DNA of 32,502 bases from Candidatus Aminicenantota bacterium. Lineage in GTDB: Bacteria; Acidobacteriota; Aminicenantia; Aminicenantales; CALLJL01. Shown piece by piece: positions 16,982 through 23,931 of this stretch (position 1 is the stretch's first letter; each line of letters opens with the position of its first letter). Made by a program: the position numbers and the translations under genes. Location: positions 1 to 32,502 of the forward strand of contig JAOAFQ010000101.1 in NCBI GenBank assembly GCA_026416195.1, given 5' to 3'. Under the pieces are notes generated by a model that saw nothing but the letters and a program-made list of their open reading frames with translations, was not told the DNA's origin and made no database searches.

Positions 16982-18174
16982 TTTTTTCGTAGCCATTGCA
17001 AGGGGTCGAGAGCTTTGGTTTTGTAGCGAATTTCGAAATAGAGACAGATTCCCTTCATTGACTCTGAATCGCCGGCGATAGCGATGGGTTGTCCTTCTTT
17101 AACCCAATCGCCTTTTTTGACCAGGAATTCAGCACAGTGACCGTAGAGGGAGAAATAATTAAGGCCATGGTCGAGAATTAACAATTCACCATAGCCACGG
17201 AAGCTATCAGCATAAACAACTTTACCTGCGTGAATAGCCCTTACCGTTCGGTCTGGTCCTGTTGGGGCTATTTCTATGCCATTATTATACGTAATGGTAT
17301 TAAACCGAGGATGCCTCTGAAGTCCAAAGGACGTAATAATTTTGCCTAAAATTGGCCAGGGAAGCTTTCCTTTCCTTTCATAAAAGGGAACAAAAGGGAA
17401 AGGAAGAGTTATTTCCTGTTTGATTATTTTATCAATAAGATTCTTAAGTTGGTCAGCCCGTTCTTGATATTCCTTAAGAATTTGCTCATAGATTTGACGA
17501 TTTTGCTGAATCTTAGCTGAAAATTGCTTAAGACTTTTTTCTTTTTCCTCAAGTTCTTTTTTTCTTTTAAGAGCCTCTTCAAAAAGCTTTTTTAAGTCTT
17601 CTTGTTTGGATAGTAATTGGCTGGATAACTCTTTTAAGTGAGCTTCAGCTTTCAAATATTCGTTAAGGATACTGGTTTGGTGTTTAAGTAGGAGCTGAAG
17701 GCGCTGGCTCTCAGCCACAATTGCTAAGAGATTATTTGCTTGAAAGAAAAAGCGAAGCCAGTCCAGATATCCGTATTTATATAGAGAAACAAAAACTTTT
17801 TCCATTTGTTTTTTCTGATAATTTATTTGCTGTTTGAGAGTATCTATTTCTCTTTTTAGAGAAGCGATTTCCCGATCGAGTTTTTGACGTTCAGTAGCAT
17901 TTAAATTGATTTGCTTAAGAAGAAGTTTTTTTTCAAGAGTTAGCTGGCTAAGTTGCGCTAAGATTGTAGTTTCCTTACTTTTTTCTTCTTTGATTCTCAA
18001 TTCTAAGAGCCTAATTTCAGCCCGAATTTTCTGAAGACGTTCTTCTAGCCCGGAAACGTCCTGAGCTAATATTGTTTCTTTTATTGTGATAAAAGTTAAA
18101 AAAGAAATGAGAAAGAGAAGAACTTTTAGAAAGGGGTTGACCTTCATCAAAAAAAGCTTTCGATCCAAGATCAT
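16978..18174 (-). CDS. envC: EnvC-family murein hydrolase activator (coiled coil + degenerate LytM)
   Basis: 398 residues. A signal peptide or anchor at about 12-37 ends near LAQD. A long coiled coil at about 38-255 is rich in Leu, Lys, Glu and Gln heptads. The LytM/M23 domain spans about 270-398 and retains the fold landmarks: GIEIAP, VRAIHAGKVVYAD, GYGELLILDHG, YFSLYGHCAEF and VKEGQPIAIAGDS. The zinc-site residues are altered. The first His position is Asn (NNGIEI), and the HLH of active enzymes is CLY (Cys377, Tyr379). Loss of zinc ligands is the known hallmark of EnvC/NlpD activators, which switch on amidases rather than cut the wall. ATGA overlaps link it to both neighbours. No amidase gene is in the window. 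Confidence 0.92.
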   Translation of the reverse strand: MILDRKLFLMKVNPFLKVLLFLISFLTFITIKETILAQDVSGLEERLQKIRAEIRLLELRIKEEKSKETTILAQLSQLTLEKKLLLKQINLNATERQKLDREIASLKREIDTLKQQINYQKKQMEKVFVSLYKYGYLDWLRFFFQANNLLAIVAESQRLQLLLKHQTSILNEYLKAEAHLKELSSQLLSKQEDLKKLFEEALKRKKELEEKEKSLKQFSAKIQQNRQIYEQILKEYQERADQLKNLIDKIIKQEITLPFPFVPFYERKGKLPWPILGKIITSFGLQRHPRFNTITYNNGIEIAPTGPDRTVRAIHAGKVVYADSFRGYGELLILDHGLNYFSLYGHCAEFLVKKGDWVKEGQPIAIAGDSESMKGICLYFEIRYKTKALDPLQWLRKK

Positions 18175-19133
18175 TTTCTCAAGATATAAATTATCCCCCC
18201 GATTAACCCTAAGATAAGGACAAAGCCGACATCAATTAAAGAAAAGGAAAAAGAAGCTTGAGCTGGAATCGAGTAGAAGGAAAAAATTTCAATATAGGCT
18301 CCTTCTCTTAAACCAAGACCATTGATAGTTATGGGAATGAGCTGAATAAAATGAACAACTGGAATAACCATAAAATAATCTAAGAAAGGAACTGAGAGTC
18401 TTAAAGACTGGCCGATGAGGAAGTAATAGATAATGACGTTCAATTGAAGGGCAAGGGCTAACAACATCGCCAGGATAAAAGCTCGTTTCTGGTAACGATA
18501 ATTAATTATAGTTTGCCGGAAATCAACAACTTTTTCTAAGAGCAAATTAATTTTTTTTCTTTTTAAAAGAAATTTCAGAAAGTAAGGCCAGGGAAAAATA
18601 ATAAAAGCTAGAATAAGAGCGAAGCCGACCGCTCCAAAAGCAAGGGCTATCCAAATGAAAGGGGATTGATTAGCCAATTCAACACGGATAAGAGCGACGA
18701 TTAAAGCGAAAAGAAAAAGGATAAATAGGCCGGTTAATCTTTCCACAATGATAATGGCTGAGGATTTGACTAGAGTTCGAGAATAACGAGTTCCATCCCA
18801 AATGCGAACAATGTCACCTCCAAAACGAGTCGGTAAAAAATTATTGAAAAAAGTACCTACTAGGTAAGATTGGATTAGGAAAAGGAGGGGAACATTATCG
18901 CCCTGAGCTCTAGTTAAAATTTGCCACCGAAAAGCACTGATCAGAAGGCCAATCGCGTGTAAAGAAAAAGCGATAATTAACCAGCGCCAATTAACTAGAC
19001 GAATAATTTGGTAGACCTGGCCGAGATTTGTTTGGCTGGTCAAAATATAGGCTAAAATAGCTAGACTGATAATTAATTTAAGCAGAGTTAACCAGAGATT
19101 TCTTGCTTTGGGCTGTCGACCAAAATTTCTCAT
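18171..19133 (-). CDS. Lysylphosphatidylglycerol synthase TM-region / YbhN-like membrane protein
   Basis: 320 residues with about eight membrane helices. The signature is FFNNFLPTRFGGDIVRIWDGTRYS, followed by SSAIIIVERLTG, as in the UPF0104/LPG_synthase_TM family; the C-terminus has the QLIPITINGLGLREGAYIEIF motif. The family members include the flippase part of MprF and stand-alone proteins implicated in lipid transport. No aminoacyl-transferase domain is attached, so lysyl-lipid synthesis is not implied. It is the first gene of the minus-strand envelope operon, and its stop overlaps the EnvC start (ATGA). No clear ribosome site precedes ATG 19133. Upstream it faces the glycerate kinase gene across 81 bases that contain a palindrome. 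Confidence 0.87.
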   Translation of the reverse strand: MRNFGRQPKARNLWLTLLKLIISLAILAYILTSQTNLGQVYQIIRLVNWRWLIIAFSLHAIGLLISAFRWQILTRAQGDNVPLLFLIQSYLVGTFFNNFLPTRFGGDIVRIWDGTRYSRTLVKSSAIIIVERLTGLFILFLFALIVALIRVELANQSPFIWIALAFGAVGFALILAFIIFPWPYFLKFLLKRKKINLLLEKVVDFRQTIINYRYQKRAFILAMLLALALQLNVIIYYFLIGQSLRLSVPFLDYFMVIPVVHFIQLIPITINGLGLREGAYIEIFSFYSIPAQASFSFSLIDVGFVLILGLIGGIIYILRK

Positions 19134-19183
19134 TGAGGATATTTATTTTTTATCATAAATTTAGTAGTGGTAAAAGTGAAAGG

Positions 19184-19209
19184 ATTAAGCCAAAAGATAA
19201 AGGCTTAAT
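19184..19209. repeat. Perfect 8-bp inverted repeat in divergent intergenic region
   Basis: ATTAAGCC (19184-19191) and GGCTTAAT (19202-19209) are perfect inverted copies around a 10-base A-rich spacer. The right arm ends 5 bases before the glycerate kinase ATG, where a ribosome site would be expected. It could be an operator serving both divergent genes, or an RNA hairpin that masks the start. It has no T-run, so it is not a terminator. Confidence 0.55.
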
Positions 19210-19214
19210 AGTTC

Positions 19215-20660
19215 ATGAGCTATTATCAAAATAAAGGCCCGACGACTGAGTCGGAAACAGCCTATAAAAAAATAAGGATTTCAGATTCAAAATGGTTGGC
19301 TCAAAATGAGCAGGTTCGATTAGCTATTGATATTTTAAATTTTGCGCTGGATGCCGTTAATCCAGAGAATTTAATAAAAAAAAGTTTGAAAAGGAAGGGG
19401 TTTAAACTTGAAATCCAGGCGACATTAGGAAGAAAAATCATTGATTTAGAAGCCTTTCATCAAATTTTTATGGTCGCAATCGGAAAAGCTGCCCCGTTAA
19501 TGGCTAAAGCTTTCCTTGAAATATTAGGCGATAGAGTGGATAAAGGCATTGTAGTTTGCTATCCTCGAGGAGATTTCTCTTGGCCTGGAATTGAAAAATT
19601 AGAAGCCCCCCACCCATTTCCTGATGAAAGAAGCATAATGGCGGCTGAAAAAATATTGGCCTTAAAGAGGGAAGTTAAAGAAAGAGCTCTAATTTTTTTC
19701 CTGATTTCAGGTGGAGCCTCAGCTCAGATAGTCAAACCGATTAGGCCAGTTACTCTTAATCAGAAGGTAGAGTTAATAAAAGCTTTGATGCAAGCTGGAG
19801 CTGATATTAAAGAACTCAATGTTGTGAGGAAACATCTTTCAGAAATAAAGGGGGGTAAACTGGGGAAATTTTTCAGTCCAGCCACAATTATTAATATTTT
19901 CATTTCAGATGTGGTTGATGACGATCTAGAAACAATTGCCTCAGCGCCTACGACCTGGGATAATTCGACCTTCATGGATTCCAAAAAAATAATCATGAAA
20001 TATAAGCTTTGGGAAAAAAGCCCCGATTCAATTAAAGAAATTATCGAAAAAGGCATCCAAGGTGAAATTGAAGAAACCAGAAAAATTGGAGAGATCAATC
20101 ATGAAAAGCTCCTAAATTTTGTTGTTGGCAATGTTGAGGTAGCGGCTAGAGCTGCCTCAGCGATAGCTAGTCAAATGGGATTTTTGCCTTTGATTTTAAC
20201 CCTTAGGGAAAGGGGGGAAGCCAGGAATAAAGCCGTACTTTGGGCTAGCCTAATTAAAAATTTATCTTTATCTCCTCAGCTTAAGTCAAATTCTTATGCT
20301 CTTATTTCTGGAGGAGAATTGACCGTAACCGTGAAGGGCCAAGGTAAAGGGGGAAGAAATACAGAATTTTGTCTAGCCTTATTAAAAGAATTAATAAAAG
20401 AACAGATTAGTGAAGATATTAGATGGTGCGGAGCAAGTTTGGCAACTGATGGACACGATGGACCAACCGAGGCTGCCGGCGCTTTAATTTTTCCAGAAAT
20501 CATCCAAGAAGTGATCAGCAAATGTCTGGATATTAAGGACTATTTAGAAAGTAACGATTCTTTGACATTTTTTGAAAAAATTGGAAGCTCAATAATAACT
20601 GGGCCAACTGGGACTAATGTAATGGATCTGCGTCTTTTTCTTTTTCAAAAAAACGCTTAA
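19215..20660 (+). CDS. Glycerate 2-kinase, MOFRL/GckA type
   Basis: 481 residues. The enzyme phosphorylates D-glycerate to 2-phosphoglycerate. The N-terminal domain (about 35-290) has MVAIGKAAPLMAKA, the LEAPHPFPDE loop, LISGGASAQI (nucleotide site) and NVVRKHLSEIKGGKL. It continues with ISDVVDDDLETIASAPT, where the family usually has SDV.GDd...IaSGPT, so two glycines are replaced (Asp and Ala). The MOFRL domain (about 360-475) has ISGGELTVTVKGQGKGGRN, LATDGHDGPTEAAGA and TGPTGTNVMDLRL. About 30 residues at the N-terminus are extra compared with the usual family start. No Shine-Dalgarno is present; the inverted repeat occupies that place. The following intergenic region leads to fprA, so it is probably monocistronic. 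Confidence 0.92.
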   Translation: MSYYQNKGPTTESETAYKKIRISDSKWLAQNEQVRLAIDILNFALDAVNPENLIKKSLKRKGFKLEIQATLGRKIIDLEAFHQIFMVAIGKAAPLMAKAFLEILGDRVDKGIVVCYPRGDFSWPGIEKLEAPHPFPDERSIMAAEKILALKREVKERALIFFLISGGASAQIVKPIRPVTLNQKVELIKALMQAGADIKELNVVRKHLSEIKGGKLGKFFSPATIINIFISDVVDDDLETIASAPTTWDNSTFMDSKKIIMKYKLWEKSPDSIKEIIEKGIQGEIEETRKIGEINHEKLLNFVVGNVEVAARAASAIASQMGFLPLILTLRERGEARNKAVLWASLIKNLSLSPQLKSNSYALISGGELTVTVKGQGKGGRNTEFCLALLKELIKEQISEDIRWCGASLATDGHDGPTEAAGALIFPEIIQEVISKCLDIKDYLESNDSLTFFEKIGSSIITGPTGTNVMDLRLFLFQKNA

Positions 20661-20670
20661 GGGTAAAATC

Positions 20671-20743
20671 GATAATTGAAGAAACAAGTTAATTGCTAAG
20701 AAATATGAAGAAAGAATATAGATAATCGAAGAAAATAGTTAAT
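20671..20743. repeat. Pair of 23-base direct repeats upstream of fprA
   Basis: The segment 20671-20693 (GATAATTGAAGAAACAAG...) recurs at 20721-20743 (GATAATCGAAGAAAATAG...), both ending GTTAAT, with 20 of 23 bases identical by eye and copies starting 50 bases apart. The copies lie 44-116 bases before the fprA ATG, a suitable place for regulator binding. No function is proved. Confidence 0.5.
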
Positions 20744-20786
20744 ATGGAAAGAAAAAATAAAAGAAAAAATAAATGAAGGAGGTAAA

Positions 20787-21998
20787 ATGAAGCCTATTGA
20801 AATAAGACCTGGAATTTATTGGGTAGGAGTCAATGATCAAACCACCGATTTGTTTGAGGGTCTATGGCCGGTAAGAAAAGAAGGGGTCTCTTATAATTCA
20901 TATTTAATTTTAGATGAAAAGAAAGTTATTATCGACCTGATAAAGCCGATAAAAACAGAAGAATATCTTATTGGTCTTGAATCAATAATTCCTTTAAAAG
21001 AAATTGATTACATTATTCTTAATCATCTTGAGCCTGATCACGCAGGTCTTTTGATGACCTTTTCTCAGCTTGCGCCTCAAGCTAAGTTCCTAGGCACTGC
21101 TAAAGCTTCAGAACTGATTTCAAAATTTTTAAAAGTAAAAGAGGAAAATCGCTTCCAAATAGTTAAAGACGGGGAAATTCTTCATTTAGGTGAGAAGAGC
21201 TTACAGTTTTTTTCTACTCCCTTTGTTCATTGGCCTGAGACAATGATGACCTATGAAAAAAGCACGAAGATTCTTTTTTCTTGCGATGCCTTTGGAGGAT
21301 TTGGGGCCATTCACGGACGAATATTTAATGATGAAATTGACTCCTTGGAATTCTATGAGCAGGAAGCTCTAAGATATTATGTTAATATCGTGGCCAATTA
21401 TAGTCAGAGGGTAATTTCGGCCATTGATAAACTGACAACCTTGCCTGTTGAGATAATTGCTCCTTCCCACGGTCTTATTTGGCGAAAAAGCCCTGAACGA
21501 ATTGTAGGACTTTATAAAAAATGGGCAAGCTATGCTTCTGGACCTGTTGAGAAAGGGATAACTTTGATCTATGGTTCTATGTATGGTTTCACGGAATCTC
21601 TAACCGATGCTGTGGCTAAGGGGATAGCAAGGACTGGAATCAAATATTGTTTGTTTGATGGAGCGAGAACCCATGTAAGTTATATTTTGCCTTCCCTATG
21701 GACTATGGAAGGCGTAATTATTGGAGCGCCGACTTATGAGGTTAAATTATTCCCCCCTGTAGCGGCGATTCTAGAGATGGCTCGTCATAAAAGAATTTTT
21801 GGTCGTAAAGCTGGCTATTTTGGAAGTTACGGTTGGAGCGGCGGCGCCCTTAAAGACTTCAAGGGATTAGCCGATGAACTTAAATGGAAAGTAACCCATA
21901 CTCTTGAGGTCCAAGGAATGCCAGATAAGGACGACCTTGCTCGAGCCGAAGAATGGGGTGAGCAATTTGCTTCCTCACTAATTAAGACTTGCAGTTAA
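20787..21998 (+). CDS. fprA: A-type flavoprotein (flavodiiron protein) FprA
   Basis: 403 residues. Family members reduce O2 to water and/or NO to N2O in the cytoplasm of anaerobes. The metallo-beta-lactamase-like domain (1-250) carries all diiron ligands: His80, Glu82, Asp84 and His85 in NHLEPDH, His148 in FVHWPE, Asp167 in SCDAFGG, and His228 in PSHGL. The flavodoxin domain (about 257-400) begins TLIYGSMYGFTESL, the FMN phosphate loop, and has GAPTYE and GSYGWSGGA flavin loops. There is no C-terminal rubredoxin or flavin reductase extension, so electrons must come from a separate donor, which is not encoded nearby. The start has the best ribosome site in the window (AAGGAGG, 4 bases upstream). 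Direct repeats upstream may bind a stress regulator. Confidence 0.96.
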   Translation: MKPIEIRPGIYWVGVNDQTTDLFEGLWPVRKEGVSYNSYLILDEKKVIIDLIKPIKTEEYLIGLESIIPLKEIDYIILNHLEPDHAGLLMTFSQLAPQAKFLGTAKASELISKFLKVKEENRFQIVKDGEILHLGEKSLQFFSTPFVHWPETMMTYEKSTKILFSCDAFGGFGAIHGRIFNDEIDSLEFYEQEALRYYVNIVANYSQRVISAIDKLTTLPVEIIAPSHGLIWRKSPERIVGLYKKWASYASGPVEKGITLIYGSMYGFTESLTDAVAKGIARTGIKYCLFDGARTHVSYILPSLWTMEGVIIGAPTYEVKLFPPVAAILEMARHKRIFGRKAGYFGSYGWSGGALKDFKGLADELKWKVTHTLEVQGMPDKDDLARAEEWGEQFASSLIKTCS

Positions 21999-22100
21999 TC
22001 TATGATGTTTTAATTGAAAAATTTGCTTTAAAAAAGTTTACAACGATAGAAGCAATTAAGCAAAAAATATACTATTTTTGGCCAAACTATTGAATATCGA

Positions 22101-23072
22101 ATGCAAAAGGCCAGCAACAATATTTTTAATCTTTTATTGATTAGATGGGGAGGACTAGGTGATCTTTTAATAACAGTACCATCCATAAATCTGATTAGAA
22201 ATCATTTCCATCAAGCTAGGATTACGTTGCTTGCTAGGTGGGCATATGGTTGCTTTTTAAAGGAAGCTGGGTTGGTGGATTCAATAATTCCTCTTGAAGA
22301 TAGACAGTCTCTTTTTATTTTTCGAAATGATCAGAGTCAGGCCGAGCATAATCTTGAAGAAATTGATCTTTTAGTTATTTGGCTTAATAAGCCTTTGGTG
22401 GGGAGCGAAGAAATCATCCCAAAAATGTGGAGAAAAAAATCTCAGGTAATAATAGGAACAAAGGAAAATAAACTATCTTTATCCAGATATTTCTTAATGA
22501 AGACTGCAGAAATTTTAGAAATTAACATTGAACAGAATATCATAGAAGAATTAGATGAGGAAAAGCTTGCCAGTTTGTCCATTAAAAAAGAATGGTTAGA
22601 AGAAGCTGAAAATTTTTTCCTTAGCTTAAAAGGGTGTCCTTATGCTGTTATTCATCCCGGTAGTGGGGGGCATGCCAAAAGATGGCCTTTGGAGAACTTT
22701 CTTAAGCTTGTTAATATTTTTGCTGATATGAAGATAAATGGGGTGTTTATTACAGGTCCAGCAGAAGAAAGTTATTGTCCAACTCTTTCAGCTGTTAATT
22801 GGCCTATAGGTTGGTTTTGGATCAATCAGCCATCATTGACTGTTATTGCGGCTCTTCTAGCTAAAAGCACCTTTTACATTGGCAATGATTCTGGAATAAC
22901 CCATTTGGCGGCCCTTTGTGGTTGTCCTGGCCTTGCTTTTTATAAAAAGGAAAATATTCCCTTATGGTTACCTTATTCCCGAAGAATCAAGGTAATAGAA
23001 GCATTGGATGTTGGTGAAATCGGAGTGGAACTTGTTTGTCAGGAAATTAAAAAAATCTTTGAAGAAAGGTAA
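22101..23072 (+). CDS. Glycosyltransferase family 9 (heptosyltransferase-like)
   Basis: 323 residues of GT-B fold. The N-terminal domain begins LLLIRWGGLGDLLITVPSI, the characteristic heptosyltransferase R.g.lGD.l...P glycine loop, followed by ARITLLARWAYGCFLKEAG. The C-terminal donor-binding domain has AVIHPGSGGHAKRWP, GVFITGPAEE and FYIGNDSGITHLAALCGCPG, the GNDSG.tHlA signature of the ADP-heptose:LPS group. The likely role is addition of a heptose or similar sugar to the LPS core on the inner-membrane cytoplasmic face, and it is one of the main reasons to call the organism diderm. It is separated from fprA by about 100 bases and has no strong ribosome site. The acceptor cannot be deduced. 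Confidence 0.9.
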   Translation: MQKASNNIFNLLLIRWGGLGDLLITVPSINLIRNHFHQARITLLARWAYGCFLKEAGLVDSIIPLEDRQSLFIFRNDQSQAEHNLEEIDLLVIWLNKPLVGSEEIIPKMWRKKSQVIIGTKENKLSLSRYFLMKTAEILEINIEQNIIEELDEEKLASLSIKKEWLEEAENFFLSLKGCPYAVIHPGSGGHAKRWPLENFLKLVNIFADMKINGVFITGPAEESYCPTLSAVNWPIGWFWINQPSLTVIAALLAKSTFYIGNDSGITHLAALCGCPGLAFYKKENIPLWLPYSRRIKVIEALDVGEIGVELVCQEIKKIFEER

Positions 23073-23276
23073 AAAGAGAAAAATGGAATGTGGAAATTAA
23101 TAATTCAGGATGGCTTGGATATCCCCCCTTTTGATTAAATTTAGGACATGACACAATTATGTGCAGGTTGCTATATTTCTTTTATTATTAATAAGATAGA
23201 ATAGAAATTAACAGGATTTTCACATAATTTTTAACAGATTGCCTTTGGGAAAGATTATATAAGATTAAAAAGTGGT

Positions 23277-23304
23277 TTGATGTTAATTTTTTTTGTGATA
23301 AAAT
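23277..23304 (+). promoter_or_regulatory. Likely sigma-70-type promoter
   Basis: TTGATG (23277-23282) and TAAAAT (23299-23304, preceded by TGTGA) are separated by 16 bases, followed by a 27-base leader with AAGGGG before the ATG at 23332. It lies at the right end of an otherwise featureless 259-base gap (23073-23331). Confidence 0.45.
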
Positions 23305-23331
23305 TTATTTTCTTTAGAAGGGGATATATTT

Positions 23332-23796
23332 ATGAGCCGAGATAAATGGAAAAAAGTTTTGGAGGATTGTTTTGAGAAGCTCAGCTTAATTAAAAAATGT
23401 CAAGAAGAAACAAGGGAAAATTTCGCTCAGTTTTGTGAGTTTATTGCTGAGCCTGCTTTTGAGACTTTGGGAGAGGCCCTAAAAGACTATGGTTTAAGAA
23501 CTTGGTATAAGAAAGAGAGTTCTAACCTAATTAGATTTGAGATGTCATTCCCCAGATCTAAGGAAATTCAATTTTCCTATGGAATATATCTTCCCCCAAA
23601 CTCTATCCAAATGAAATTAAAATTGATTCTCCGGGGGCGACGGACGAAAGATTCCCCTATGAAAGAATGGGTTGAACCCTTTTTTGAAAGTCTCCAGCCG
23701 GGAAATATCCTCAGCTTATCAAAAGAAGAACTTATGGAAGATCTTCTTATCCATTATCGAGATTTTATGATCGAAGCCTTAACCTCATCTGATTAA
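23332..23796 (+). CDS. Hypothetical cytoplasmic protein
   Basis: 154 residues with no signal or membrane segment. The first half is helical and charged (DKWKKVLEDCFEKLSLIKKC, then EFIAEPAFETLGEAL). The middle is beta-rich (IRFEMSFPRSKEIQFSYGIYLP, QMKLKLILRGRRT). The end is helical (SKEELMEDLLIHYRDFMIEAL). I do not recognise the family. The codon usage and clear ribosome site with a promoter upstream favour a real gene. It stands immediately before the CHAT/sigma region on the same strand, 135 bases from the first CHAT gene, but no functional link is visible. Confidence 0.68.
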   Translation: MSRDKWKKVLEDCFEKLSLIKKCQEETRENFAQFCEFIAEPAFETLGEALKDYGLRTWYKKESSNLIRFEMSFPRSKEIQFSYGIYLPPNSIQMKLKLILRGRRTKDSPMKEWVEPFFESLQPGNILSLSKEELMEDLLIHYRDFMIEALTSSD

Positions 23797-23873
23797 AATT
23801 CAAAAGATTGGATTAGGGGGATAAAAATTATCTTTGATAAGAAATTACTCATTTTGAGAAAAATCCCCGTAAA

Positions 23874-23898
23874 GTTAAGTTTAATTATAATGCTTAAC
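23874..23898. repeat. Short inverted repeat upstream of the first CHAT gene
   Basis: GTTAAG (23874-23879) and CTTAAC (23893-23898) are inverted copies around 13 AT-rich bases, 34 bases before the CHAT gene start. It may be an operator half-site pair or chance in AT-rich DNA. Confidence 0.25.
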
Positions 23899-23931
23899 GA
23901 AAAAGTCACCTATAAAGTGTGATATGTAACT

